From Kitasatospora xanthocidica (GTDB lineage Bacteria; Actinomycetota; Actinomycetes; Streptomycetales; Streptomycetaceae): 64,000 nucleotides of DNA. The translations under genes and the position numbers were made by a program. The stretch is from positions 53,371 through 117,370 of the forward strand of contig NZ_BNBY01000011.1 of NCBI RefSeq assembly GCF_014656195.1, written 5' to 3'. Shown here in pieces: positions 16,753-25,016 of this stretch; positions within the stretch are counted from its first letter, which is position 1, and every line of letters starts with the position of its first letter. The notes under the pieces were generated by a model. That model was not told the origin of the DNA. It saw nothing but the letters and a program-made list of their open reading frames with translations, and did no database searches.

Positions 16753-17268
16753 ATGATCCGCGTCATGGCGATCCTCGACATCCTCACCGAATTGGCGACG
16801 ACCGGGCGCTGGGGCCCCGTGGCCACCGGCGCCGACTGGGCCGAGGTGACCGCGTCCTTCGGTGACCCCTGGACCGGAACGCTGACGGGGCCGTGGGAGT
16901 GGCCCCGGCTCGTCGCGTACGGCGATCTCGAACTCAGTGTCTGCCACTGCCGCAGGATCGTTCTCGTCTGCGTCCAGACCTGGCGCGACGTGATCGAACT
17001 GCCCTCCCTCAGTTCCGGAGAGCCGCGGGGCTTCCCTGGCTCCCTCACCCACCAGGACGTCACACGCGCCCTCGACGCGGCCGGCTGCCCCTGGCGGCCC
17101 GACCCGTCCCTCACCTTCGACGACCAGTGCGCCCTCACCGCCCTGCCCAGCGGAGCGACCTTCGCCTTCTCCGGGGTCGCCCCGGGCGTGGAACCCGTCC
17201 TGAACGTCATGGGGCTGCCGGACGGCCTCCACGACTGCCCGGCCCCGACGACCTCGACGACACCCTGA
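16753..17268 (+). CDS. conserved unknown protein next to the TNT gene (possible immunity-like)
   Basis: A 171-residue soluble protein with no signal peptide. It contains TTGRWGPVATGADWAEVTASFGDPW, WPRLVAYGDLELSVCHC, VCVQTWRD and SLTFDDQCALTALPSG. Such a mix of short strands and conserved tryptophans is common in polymorphic-toxin immunity proteins, but I cannot tie it to a named family. ATG 16753 and ATG 16765 are both possible; neither has a strong ribosome binding site. Its position directly after a secreted NADase-like gene makes immunity worth testing, though the terminator between them argues against a single transcript. Confidence 0.65.
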   Translation: MIRVMAILDILTELATTGRWGPVATGADWAEVTASFGDPWTGTLTGPWEWPRLVAYGDLELSVCHCRRIVLVCVQTWRDVIELPSLSSGEPRGFPGSLTHQDVTRALDAAGCPWRPDPSLTFDDQCALTALPSGATFAFSGVAPGVEPVLNVMGLPDGLHDCPAPTTSTTP

Positions 17269-17372
17269 CGGACGTCGCCCCGTTCCATGCCCGTTGCGTC
17301 GAACGGCGCGACCGTCCTCGCGGTCCTCCGCCACGCCCGCGGCGAAGGACCACGGCCGGACCGGACGTTCCG

Positions 17373-18194
17373 TCAGGCCGGGACGTTCTTGAGGACGGCC
17401 TCGGTCAGCGGCGTGAGCCGCTCGGACAGCTTGTCGAGGTCCGCGGTCCGGCCGTCGGACCACTGGGCCGAACCGACGAGCACGCCGTGCCCGTGGGCCG
17501 CGAAATCCTGCACCCGCCCGCGGTCGGCCGGCAAGCGGCGCAGGCCCGAGTCCGTGGGCGGGACGTGGACGGCGACCTGGAAGGACTCGGGGTGGGAGGC
17601 GAGGAAGGTCACCAGGTGCACGCCGTCGCCCTGGTCCGCCATCGTGAACAGCGCCACGTTGTACTGGTTGCCCTCGGCGTCCTTGTACAGCGCCAGGTTG
17701 ACGCCGAGACAGCCGTGACCCTGGGTGATCAATCCGGCGAGTGTGGGCGCCACGGTGTCCGGGCCGGTGCAGCTCGTGCGCGCCACGCCCGCCACCAGCG
17801 TGTACCCCTGCACCTGCCCCGGGAGGACGGACAGCGGGAACGCCGACGGCGAGGCCGCCGCCGCCATCGCCGTCTCCGTAGCCGAGGCCGGGGTGCCGGA
17901 CGCCGCGGGCGCGGCGGGGATCGGCTGGGTCGCCGGGGCCGGGGCTGCGGTGCCGGATGCGGCGGGCGCGGCGGCCGGTGCCTGGTCCGACGGCCGGAGC
18001 GCGTACGCCGCCGCGCCCGCGACTACCAGCAGAGCGGCGGCCACCGGAAGCAGCAGCCGACGCCCCGAGCGCCCTCGCTCCGGCTGCGGCGCCTGTTCGG
18101 CGGCCGCGGCGCTCCCCCCTCCCGCCGCCTTCTCCTTCTCGAACTCCTTGACGAAGTCTTCCCACTGGTCTTCACCGGATCCACGCATGCTCAC
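17373..18194 (-). CDS. membrane-anchored protein of unknown function
   Basis: This 273-residue protein has an acidic-basic cytoplasmic N-terminus (QWEDFVKEFEKEKA), one transmembrane helix (LLLPVAAALLVVAGAAAYAL, about residues 47-66), an Ala/Pro/Thr-rich linker and an extracellular domain of about 140 residues with two cysteines. The topology resembles anti-sigma-like or sensor proteins, but there is no recognised cytoplasmic domain and no adjacent sigma factor. The start is GTG; the ATG two codons later is equally possible. The function is unknown. Confidence 0.75.
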   Translation of the reverse strand: MSMRGSGEDQWEDFVKEFEKEKAAGGGSAAAAEQAPQPERGRSGRRLLLPVAAALLVVAGAAAYALRPSDQAPAAAPAASGTAAPAPATQPIPAAPAASGTPASATETAMAAAASPSAFPLSVLPGQVQGYTLVAGVARTSCTGPDTVAPTLAGLITQGHGCLGVNLALYKDAEGNQYNVALFTMADQGDGVHLVTFLASHPESFQVAVHVPPTDSGLRRLPADRGRVQDFAAHGHGVLVGSAQWSDGRTADLDKLSERLTPLTEAVLKNVPA

Positions 18195-18285
18195 GGTTTC
18201 AAGACCTTAGTGATCGTCACGAGCACGGGGAACACCGGCCCCTCGCGGGTGCCGCCGACGCGACGTCCGCGACGGTTCCGGGAGG

Positions 18286-18843
18286 TCAGCCGAGCAGGAC
18301 GCCGCGCTCGCGGGCCAGCGGCTCCAGGCCGTACCGGGCCACGTGCTCCGGGTTGTCCAGGTCGATCGTGCGGATGCCCGCGGCGGCCAGCCGCTCGTTG
18401 ATCGCGTCCAGGTGCTGCTGGACGAGCTGCTTCTCGGCGTCGGTGGTGCGGCCCTTGTGCGGCCTCCCGGCGTGCTCCAGGCTGGCGTAGTTGACCTTCT
18501 CCTTGGCCCCGGCGGGCGCCGCCGCCTGGCCGGGGACCGCCGGGGCGACCCGCTTGGCGCCGCGCAGCACCTCGGCCATCGGGGCGGCGGAGGCCAGCCG
18601 GTTGAACGCCTCGGCCTCCATGACGACCGTCTCCGGCTCGTCGGCGTCCGGGTAGTGCAGCTCGACCGTCACCAGGTCGAGCGCCAGCTCCTCCACCGCG
18701 GTCAGCTCGCCGGCGAGCGCCTCGATCTCGACCGGGCCGTCCGCCAGGTCGGGGTGGCGGCGCACCACGACGCGCACCAGGTCCTCGTCGTTCTCCACGT
18801 GGGTACCGGTCAGGTCCGAGAACCGGATGATCTTCTGGCCCAT
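18286..18843 (-). CDS. conserved actinobacterial protein of unknown function
   Basis: A 185-residue cytoplasmic protein starting MGQKIIRFSDLTGTHVENDEDL. The first 110 residues alternate strands and acidic helices (VEIEALAGELTAVEELALDLVTVEL), then an Ala/Pro linker, then a conserved-looking C-terminus (NYASLEHAGRPHKGRTTDAEK ... LDAINERLAAAGIRTI). The end resembles short DNA-binding or bridging modules such as Lsr2-type tails, but there is no clear match. I recall proteins of this shape in many streptomycetes, without an assigned role. Confidence 0.8.
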   Translation of the reverse strand: MGQKIIRFSDLTGTHVENDEDLVRVVVRRHPDLADGPVEIEALAGELTAVEELALDLVTVELHYPDADEPETVVMEAEAFNRLASAAPMAEVLRGAKRVAPAVPGQAAAPAGAKEKVNYASLEHAGRPHKGRTTDAEKQLVQQHLDAINERLAAAGIRTIDLDNPEHVARYGLEPLARERGVLLG

Positions 18844-19418
18844 CTCTACCTCTCTTGGCGACTGCGATCAGCCGAGAGCCTACGCCGGGACGACCAGCGC
18901 GGGCGAAGGCCCGACCCGGTGCGGTCCCCGCCGTCCGGCCGGACTCCCCCGGCGGCCGAGGACCGCCGTGACCCATGAAACCCGCTCGGGCACCTGACCA
19001 GCCGATCGGGTGAATCCGGGGACGGTTGCGCACTGCGCGTGCTCCTCCCCCGACGCGGCGTCCGCGACCCCCTCGAAGCAGGCCGGGCGACCGGGTTCGA
19101 ACAGGCGCTCGCCGCCTGCGCACTGGGTTCCGGCGCCCTCACCGATCTCCTGCGCGAGCGGCCGACGGGCTCCGGGCCGCGCCCGGGAGGTGCTCGAAAA
19201 GCACCGGTTCGACCCGGGCTCGCCCGGAGGAAATCCGCTTGAACGGTGCGCTCGAACAGCACCATCATCGGACGCCACCCACCCACGACGACCCCCGCCA
19301 ACTGGCCCTGAGGGAAGCCGACTTGGGGCTCTCCCGCCGGCCCGGCCGCACCCCCGCACGCCCGCACGCGCGCCCATGCTCCGGCGCGTCCGTGCGCCGC
19401 TCCACGCCTGGAGGATCC
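18844..19418. other. 575-bp region without a convincing gene
   Basis: Long open frames on both strands here have arginine/proline-rich compositions typical of out-of-frame reading of GC-rich DNA. The upstream in-frame extension of the ABC exporter (to 19010) is of this kind. The region presumably holds the promoters of the divergent genes at 18843 and 19419. Two TTCGA-containing segments (near 19096 and 19208) look like T-arms but lack the rest of a tRNA. Confidence 0.5.
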
Positions 19419-19508
19419 ATGGCCTGTTCCCCCGCCCCCACGATCCACGTCCCACCCGCCCCGGAGGCCCGGCCGGCCCGCGCACCGCGGACGGAGGCGA
19501 GGGCTTGA
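19419..19508 (+). CDS. 29-aa ORF translationally coupled to an ABC exporter
   Basis: The ATG at 19419 follows GGAGG with 4 to 5 bases of spacing, the best ribosome binding site in the vicinity. The peptide starts MACSPAPTIHVPPAPEAR, is rich in Ala, Pro and Arg, and has one Cys. Its TGA overlaps the TTG start of the ABC exporter (TTGA). It may be a leader that loads ribosomes for the weak TTG start, or a small peptide handled by the exporter. No leader-core cleavage motif is visible. Confidence 0.45.
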   Translation: MACSPAPTIHVPPAPEARPARAPRTEARA

Positions 19509-21433
19509 GCACCGCGACGGCGCCGGCCGAGGGCGCCGACGAGGAACTGCGGTGGCTGGCCGACGGCCGCCGCATCGAGACCATCGAGGCGATCAGCGTC
19601 AGCGCGATGGCCCGCCGCCTGCCCGCGCTGGTCGTCCGCGCCTTCCGCCTCGGCTGGCGCATCGACCGCACCTCCGTCGCGCTGCTGCTGACCTGTCAGG
19701 CGGTGTCCGCGGTGCTCGGCGCGGCCGGCCTGTTCGCGACCACCGGTACGATCTCGGCCCTGTTCGGCCCGGGCCGGGCCGGCGACAAGCTCGCCCACGC
19801 GGCGCCGTCGATCCTGGTGATCGCGACCGCGGCCGGCGCCCGCGCCCTGCTGGGCATCATGATCCGCACCATCACCATCCACCTGTCGCCGCGCATCTCC
19901 CGGGAGGCGGAGGCGGCGGTGCTGCGCGCCACCGTGGCCGCCGAACTGACCGCCTACGACCACGCCGGCTACAACGACGAGCTGGAGGCGGCCGACCGGG
20001 GCGCCGAGGTCTGCGTGGACATCGTCGGGGAGGCGCAGAACCTGATCGCCTCCCTCGCCTCGCTCCTCGGTGCCGCGGGCGTGCTGACCGTGCTCCACCC
20101 GGCCCTCCTCCCGCTGCTGCTCCTGGCGGCGCTGCCCCAGGGGATCGCGTCGGTGCACGCCGCCCGGGTGCAGTTCCTGGCGAACCGGGCCGCGATCGGC
20201 GACCGGCGGGTGATGGCGAACCTGCGCTGGTACATCCACCTCAAGCGCAACGCCGACCAGGTCCGCTCGGACACCATGGGCGAGTTCCTGCTCACCAAGT
20301 ACGACCAGGTCGGCCGGCGGCTCGACGTCAGCTCCCGGCGCGCGGCGATGCGGAGCGCCCGGGTGTCGGTGATCGGCGCCGCCGCCTCCGGCCTCGGGTC
20401 GGCCCTGGCCTGGGCGGCGATGCTGTGGCTGGTCAGCACCGGCCGGATGAGCCTGCCGCGCGGCGGCGCCGCGGTGTTCGCGCTGACCGCGGTCGGCACC
20501 AGCCTGCGCGGCATCGTCGGCTACGGCGCGGACCTGTTCCGCACCGGCATGTACCTGGACGACTGGTCGAACTTCCTCGACACCGCCGGCGGCCACCGGC
20601 CCGAGCGCGGCACCGAGACCCCCGAAGCCCCGGCCCGGATCGCGGTGGAGAACCTCGGCTACGCCTACCCCGCCTCCGACCGCAAGGCGCTGGACGGGGT
20701 GAACCTGTACGTCGAACGGGGCGAGATCCTGGCCCTGGTGGGCGAGAACGGCTCCGGCAAGACCACCCTCTCCAAGCTCCTGGCCGGGCTCTACCTGCCG
20801 GACGCCGGAGCGGTGCGGTGGGACGGGCGGGACACCCGCGACCTCGACCCGCACGCCCTCTGGCGCCAGGTGGCCGTCGTGCCCCAGGACTACGCCCGCT
20901 GGCCCCTGACCTGCCGCGAGAACATCACCCTGGGCCAGCCCACCGCCGAGGGCGACGCGGCGGTGCTGCGCGCCGCCGACGCCTCCGGGGCGGCCGACGT
21001 CGTCGCCAAGCTCCGCCGGGGCCTGTCCACCCTGCTGGCGGTGGAGTGGATGGGCGGCGAGGAGCTGTCCGGCGGCCAGTGGCAGCGGCTGGCCATCGCC
21101 CGGGCCTTCCACCGCGAGGCCGGGCTGCTCGTCCTGGACGAACCGACCGCCGCCCTCGACCCTCGCGCCGAGCACCGGATCTTCCAGAACCTGCGGGCGG
21201 TCGCGCGGGAGCGGGCGGTCGTCCTGGTCACCCACCGGCTCACCAACGTGGCCGTCGCCGACCGGATCGTCGTCCTCGAAGACGGAAAGGTCCTCCAGGA
21301 AGGCACGTTCGCCGAGCTGGTGGCCGACGAGGCGGGCCGGTTCAGGGAGTTGTGGGACCTGCAGAACGAACGCACCGGCCTCCCGGCCCAGCGGACCGCA
21401 CCGGTCCACGAGCGCGGGGAGAGCGGCTGCTGA
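19505..21433 (+). CDS. ABC exporter, fused permease-ATPase
   Basis: A 642-residue half-transporter. The N-terminal membrane domain spans about residues 60-330 with six helices (LLLTCQAVSAVLGAAGLF, ALLPLLLLAALPQGIASV and others). The nucleotide-binding domain has Walker A GENGSGKTT, Q-loop VVPQDYARWP, signature LSGGQWQRLAIARA, Walker B LLVLDEPTAALD and switch His in LVTHRL. It should work as a homodimer. The group includes exporters of lanthipeptides and other peptides, which fits the small coupled ORF upstream, but no modification enzyme is present. The TTG start is supported by the TTGA overlap with the 29-codon ORF and by the start of protein-like composition; an internal ATG at 19607 is less likely. 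Confidence 0.88.
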   Translation: MSTATAPAEGADEELRWLADGRRIETIEAISVSAMARRLPALVVRAFRLGWRIDRTSVALLLTCQAVSAVLGAAGLFATTGTISALFGPGRAGDKLAHAAPSILVIATAAGARALLGIMIRTITIHLSPRISREAEAAVLRATVAAELTAYDHAGYNDELEAADRGAEVCVDIVGEAQNLIASLASLLGAAGVLTVLHPALLPLLLLAALPQGIASVHAARVQFLANRAAIGDRRVMANLRWYIHLKRNADQVRSDTMGEFLLTKYDQVGRRLDVSSRRAAMRSARVSVIGAAASGLGSALAWAAMLWLVSTGRMSLPRGGAAVFALTAVGTSLRGIVGYGADLFRTGMYLDDWSNFLDTAGGHRPERGTETPEAPARIAVENLGYAYPASDRKALDGVNLYVERGEILALVGENGSGKTTLSKLLAGLYLPDAGAVRWDGRDTRDLDPHALWRQVAVVPQDYARWPLTCRENITLGQPTAEGDAAVLRAADASGAADVVAKLRRGLSTLLAVEWMGGEELSGGQWQRLAIARAFHREAGLLVLDEPTAALDPRAEHRIFQNLRAVARERAVVLVTHRLTNVAVADRIVVLEDGKVLQEGTFAELVADEAGRFRELWDLQNERTGLPAQRTAPVHERGESGC

Positions 21434-21756
21434 ATCCGCCGCGGGGCACCGACCCGCGACCACCACGAGCGCCCCCTGACCGCCCCGCACCGGAGGAACT
21501 CCCCTACCCGGCCCGCCGAGTCCACCTCGACGGGCCGGGCACGCCGCTACGGCTTGCCACCTGGGCGACCGACGCACCGGTGCGGACCGCCCGCCAGTCC
21601 CGGGACGCCTGACGGTACGCCGCCCCCCTGCTCCCCGGGCCGCCACTCCTTCCGGACGGCGTGCACGAACGGACGCGGCCTCGCCTGCCACGGTCCGTAC
21701 CCGATCGGTGACACGATGCGTCCGCCCCTTCGCACCGCGAGACCCGGGAGTCCGTT
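21434..21756. other. 323-bp region between the exporter and the S8 protease genes
   Basis: It holds the terminator at 21507-21539 and presumably the protease promoter. A GGAGG at about 21492 is not followed by a start codon, and no ORF with credible composition was found. Confidence 0.5.
21507..21539 (+). terminator. terminator hairpin after the ABC exporter gene
   Basis: CCCGGCCCG at 21507-21515 pairs perfectly with CGGGCCGGG at 21531-21539, and an inner CGAG/CTCG pairing extends the stem. It lies 73 bp past the exporter stop. Confidence 0.7.
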
Positions 21757-23781
21757 TTGGCACGAATCACCATCAACGGCGTGACCGTCGATCCGCTGGC
21801 CCAGTCCACCGCGATGGCCCGCGCGTCACTGGTGTCCGAGGACGCCTCCGCGTCCGACTACCTGCTCGTCCAGACCACCCACGTACCCACCGCCGAGGAG
21901 AAGGCGCAGCTGGCGCGGCTCGGCGTGGTGATCCACGAGTACGTGCCGGAGAGCACCTACCTGTGCGGCTACCGGCCCGCCGATCTGGCGGCCGTCCGGG
22001 CACTGCCCTTCGTGGCCTGGGCCGATGTGTACCTGAAGGGCTTCAAGGTCGCGCCCTCGTTGCGGTCCGGGCGGATGCGGCCGGCCCTCGCCGTCCTGGC
22101 CGATCCGGTCGAGGTGGCCGGTTCGCGCACCCGTACGGTCGACATCGTCCTGCACCAGGACGTCGACGCGGGCGCGGACGGCGTCCGGCAGCGGATCGCC
22201 GCGGCCACCGGGGTCGACGCCGGCGACATCCGGCCGGAGCGGGGCAAGATCCGGATGACGGTTCGGGAGGGGGACCTGTCCGCGCTGGCGGCCATCGACC
22301 AGGTGCAGCAGGTCGAGGAGGTCCCGGTGATGGGCTTGCACAACAGCGTCGCCGCCGGGTTGATGAGCGCCCGGGTCTCGCTCAACGGGACGCCGTTCCG
22401 GGGCGAGGGCCAGGTCGTGGCCATCGCCGACACCGGCTTCGACGTCGGCTCCACGACCGATGTGCACCCGGCGTTCAAGGGCCGGGTGAAGCGCCTGACC
22501 GCCCTCGGCCGGACCGGCCCCGACCGGACGGACGACCCGATGGGCCACGGCACCCATGTGTCGGGCTCCGTGCTCGGCGACGGTTCCTCGGCCCCCATGG
22601 CCGAAACCGTCCAGGGAACCGCCCCCGGGGCGTCCCTGGTCCTGCAGTCGCTCCTGGACGACCACGGCGGGCTCGGCGGAATCCCCGACGACCTGGCCGA
22701 CCTGTTCGGGCCGCCCTTCCAGGAGGACGGGGCACGGATCCACACCAACTCCTGGGGGCCGGTCCAGCCGAGCCTGCCGTACGACCGCAGCGCCTTCGAG
22801 GCCGACCAGATGGTCTGGGACCACAAGGACTTCGTCATCTGCTTCTCGGCCGGCAACAGCGGCCAGGACCGCGACGGCAACGGCCGCATCAACCCGGCGT
22901 CCGTCAGCGGCCAGGCGGGGGCCAAGAACTGCATCACGGTCGGCGCCAGCGAGAGCAGCCGCCCCCACATCCCGCTCACCTACGGCCAGTTGAGCTCGGT
23001 GTCCTTCCCCGTCAGCCCGATCCACGACGACCCGCAGGCGACCAATCCGAAGGGGATGGCGGCCTTCAGCAGCAGAGGACCGACCCAGGAGGGCCGGATC
23101 TGTCCGGACGTCGTCGCCCCCGGCACCTCGATCCTCTCCACGCATTCACGCGCCGCGGGTCCGAGCAACCTCTTCGGCGACTGCTCCGACCCCGCCTTCT
23201 TCTTCGACAGCGGCACCAGCATGGCCACCCCGCTGGTCGCGGGCTGCGTCGCGGTGCTGCGCGAGACGCTGGTGAAGAACGGGACGCCCGATCCGAGCGC
23301 CGCGCTGCTCAAGGCCATGCTGATCAACGGCGCGGAGGACCTGCCGGGCCAGTACCAGCCCACCGAGGCCGGGGCGTCCCCGAACAACAACTCCGGGTTC
23401 GGGCGCGTCAACCTCACCCGCTCGGTCGTCCTCCCGGGCAACGGCGGCCGGGCCGGCTTCGCCGACGAGGCGGAGCTGGAGCAGGACAAGGAACGCGGCT
23501 TCCACATCCCCGTCCCGGAGGCCGGCCACACCCTGAAGATCACCCTGGTCTGGACCGACCCGCCCGGAGCCGGCCTGCAGAACGACCTCGACCTGATCGT
23601 CCGGGCCGGCGGCACGGAGCGCCACGGCAACATGGGCACCGGCCCCGGCTTCGACCGCGCGAACAACGTCGAGCAGGTCCACTGGGACGGCATCCCGGCC
23701 GGCGACGCCGAGATCGTCGTCCGCGCGCACCGCATCACCAAGTTCGCCCAGCCCTACGCCCTCGCCTGGCGCATCGACTGA
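21757..23781 (+). CDS. S8 (subtilisin-like) serine protease without a signal peptide
   Basis: A 674-residue subtilase. The triad is Asp in VAIADTGFD (about 225), His in MGHGTHVSG (about 264) and Ser in DSGTSMATPLVAG (about 488), with the oxyanion-region SAGNSGQDRDGNG near 365. Residues 1-200 form an N-terminal region with an I9-like look (DYLLVQTTHVPTAEEKAQL). After residue 540 a beta-rich tail (HTLKITLVWTDPPGAG) resembles the P-domain-like ends of KP-43-type enzymes. The TTG start has GGGAG 6 bases upstream. The protein starts MARITINGVTVDPLAQ with no hydrophobic segment, so it is either intracellular or leaves by a non-classical route. Confidence 0.9.
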   Translation: MARITINGVTVDPLAQSTAMARASLVSEDASASDYLLVQTTHVPTAEEKAQLARLGVVIHEYVPESTYLCGYRPADLAAVRALPFVAWADVYLKGFKVAPSLRSGRMRPALAVLADPVEVAGSRTRTVDIVLHQDVDAGADGVRQRIAAATGVDAGDIRPERGKIRMTVREGDLSALAAIDQVQQVEEVPVMGLHNSVAAGLMSARVSLNGTPFRGEGQVVAIADTGFDVGSTTDVHPAFKGRVKRLTALGRTGPDRTDDPMGHGTHVSGSVLGDGSSAPMAETVQGTAPGASLVLQSLLDDHGGLGGIPDDLADLFGPPFQEDGARIHTNSWGPVQPSLPYDRSAFEADQMVWDHKDFVICFSAGNSGQDRDGNGRINPASVSGQAGAKNCITVGASESSRPHIPLTYGQLSSVSFPVSPIHDDPQATNPKGMAAFSSRGPTQEGRICPDVVAPGTSILSTHSRAAGPSNLFGDCSDPAFFFDSGTSMATPLVAGCVAVLRETLVKNGTPDPSAALLKAMLINGAEDLPGQYQPTEAGASPNNNSGFGRVNLTRSVVLPGNGGRAGFADEAELEQDKERGFHIPVPEAGHTLKITLVWTDPPGAGLQNDLDLIVRAGGTERHGNMGTGPGFDRANNVEQVHWDGIPAGDAEIVVRAHRITKFAQPYALAWRID

Positions 23782-23816
23782 CCTCGGCCGCCCCGTCCGA
23801 TCGGGGCCCCGGGAGC

Positions 23817-23860
23817 GCCTCCGCCGCGTTCGACCCCGCCGGGCCGGACGCGGCGGAGGC
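23817..23860 (+). terminator. terminator hairpin after the S8 protease gene
   Basis: A perfect 13-bp inverted repeat, GCCTCCGCCGCGT at 23817-23829 and ACGCGGCGGAGGC at 23848-23860, lies 35 bp past the protease stop. The remaining gap to 24097 contains no convincing gene. Confidence 0.82.
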
Positions 23861-24013
23861 CGTGCTGGACACGGTGGAGCCATGGGAGGACTACCGCTGA
23901 CCGGCCCGTACCCCGCACCGGACGCGGGCCCGGCGGACCGACCGGCTCGAACGGTCGATCGAACAACCGGAATCCGGTCCTTCACACCTGGTTCCAGCAG
24001 GCCCCGGCGTCGC

Positions 24014-24019
24014 TATGAT
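24014..24019 (+). promoter_or_regulatory. possible -10 element of the methyltransferase gene
   Basis: TATGAT matches a vegetative -10 closely in otherwise GC-rich DNA. The -35 (GTTCCA near 23991) is weak. A partial palindrome (ACCGGAATCCGGT near 23966) lies further upstream. The predicted 5' leader is about 75 bases. Confidence 0.4.
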
Positions 24020-24097
24020 GATCCGCCTCACGTCCTCGGCGTCCCCCCTCCGCGGCGTGATCCGCCACCGCGCCCCGCCGTCCCCCTGGAGGCCGCC

Positions 24098-24967
24098 GTG
24101 CCCATGCCCGAGACCGCGCCCATCAGCGCCGTGCCGCTCAAGCGGGACGACATCCCCGGCTGGTTCTTCAGTCTCGACCGGGCCGCCTTCGGGCACCTGC
24201 TGTCCGCCCAGAGCGCGGCCGGCGTCACCGGCGACATCCTGGAACTCGGCAGCTACCTGGGCCGCAGCGCCGTCCTGCTCGGCGACCACCTGCGGCCGGG
24301 CGAGCGGCTCACGGTCTGCGACCTGTTCGACTCCGAGGCGGGTGACGAGGACAACGCCGCCGAGATGGACATGTCGTACCGGAAGACGCTGACCCGCAGC
24401 GCCTTCGAGGCCAACTACCTGGCCTTCCACCGCGAGCTGCCGGAGATCGTCCAGGCCCCCACCTCGGTGCTGGCCGACGGCCGGATCCCGGCCGGCAGCT
24501 GCCGGTTCGTCCACGTCGACGCCTCCCACCTGTACGAGCACGTCGCCGGGGACGTCTCCGTGGCCCGGGCCGCGCTCACCGAGAACGGCCTGGTCGCCCT
24601 GGACGACTACCGCTCCGAACACACCCCGGGTGTCTCGGCCGCGGTCTGGGAGGCGGTCTTCACCGGCGGACTGCGGCCCGTCCTGCTCACCCCGATGAAG
24701 TTCTACGGCACCTGGGGCGACGTCGCGGCCGCCCGGCGGGTCCTGCTGGAACGGGACTGGCAGGCCGAGGGCTACACCGTGGACGAGGACACCATCGCCG
24801 GGGTGCGCGTGCTGCGCCTCAACTACCGGGTGAAGGCCCCGGTCCAGCGCTCGGCCTCGCGCCGGCTGGCGCTGGAGCTGCTGCCCCCGGTCGCCACCAA
24901 GGCGACCCGGCGGATGCTCAGGACGCTGCGCGAGCGGCGTGCGGTGCCGCCGGTGCCGAGCGCCTGA
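24098..24967 (+). CDS. class I SAM-dependent methyltransferase (Methyltransf_24 / CmcI-like)
   Basis: A 289-residue protein starting at GTG 24098, with GGAGG 5 bases upstream; ATG 24104 is a less well spaced alternative. The cofactor motif is ILELGSYLGRSAVLLGDHL, followed by LTVCDLFDSEAGDEDN. The acidic VHVDASHLYEHVAGDV and VALDDYRSEHTPGVS correspond to the metal-dependent O-methyltransferase-like layout, with Asp/His positions that could bind a divalent metal. The substrate is unknown, perhaps a sugar or phenolic hydroxyl. It stands alone between a terminator and a convergent MFS gene. Confidence 0.8.
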   Translation: MPMPETAPISAVPLKRDDIPGWFFSLDRAAFGHLLSAQSAAGVTGDILELGSYLGRSAVLLGDHLRPGERLTVCDLFDSEAGDEDNAAEMDMSYRKTLTRSAFEANYLAFHRELPEIVQAPTSVLADGRIPAGSCRFVHVDASHLYEHVAGDVSVARAALTENGLVALDDYRSEHTPGVSAAVWEAVFTGGLRPVLLTPMKFYGTWGDVAAARRVLLERDWQAEGYTVDEDTIAGVRVLRLNYRVKAPVQRSASRRLALELLPPVATKATRRMLRTLRERRAVPPVPSA

Positions 24968-25016
24968 CCAGGCCGTCCTCGCCCGACCCGGCCGTCTCCG
25001 CCTGGCCCGGCCGTTC

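Noticed and set aside
19085..19230. tRNA-like TTCGA segments
   Set aside because: The flanking bases do not form a T-arm with a matching acceptor, D-arm or anticodon arm.
19010..19504. N-terminal extension of the ABC exporter to 19010
   Set aside because: The extra 165 residues are Pro/Arg/Ser-rich and unlike protein; the TTGA overlap with the 29-codon ORF supports TTG 19505.
19265..21763. An 832-codon open frame antisense to the ABC exporter
   Set aside because: It has Gly/Val/Arg/Asp shadow composition and lacks any motif.
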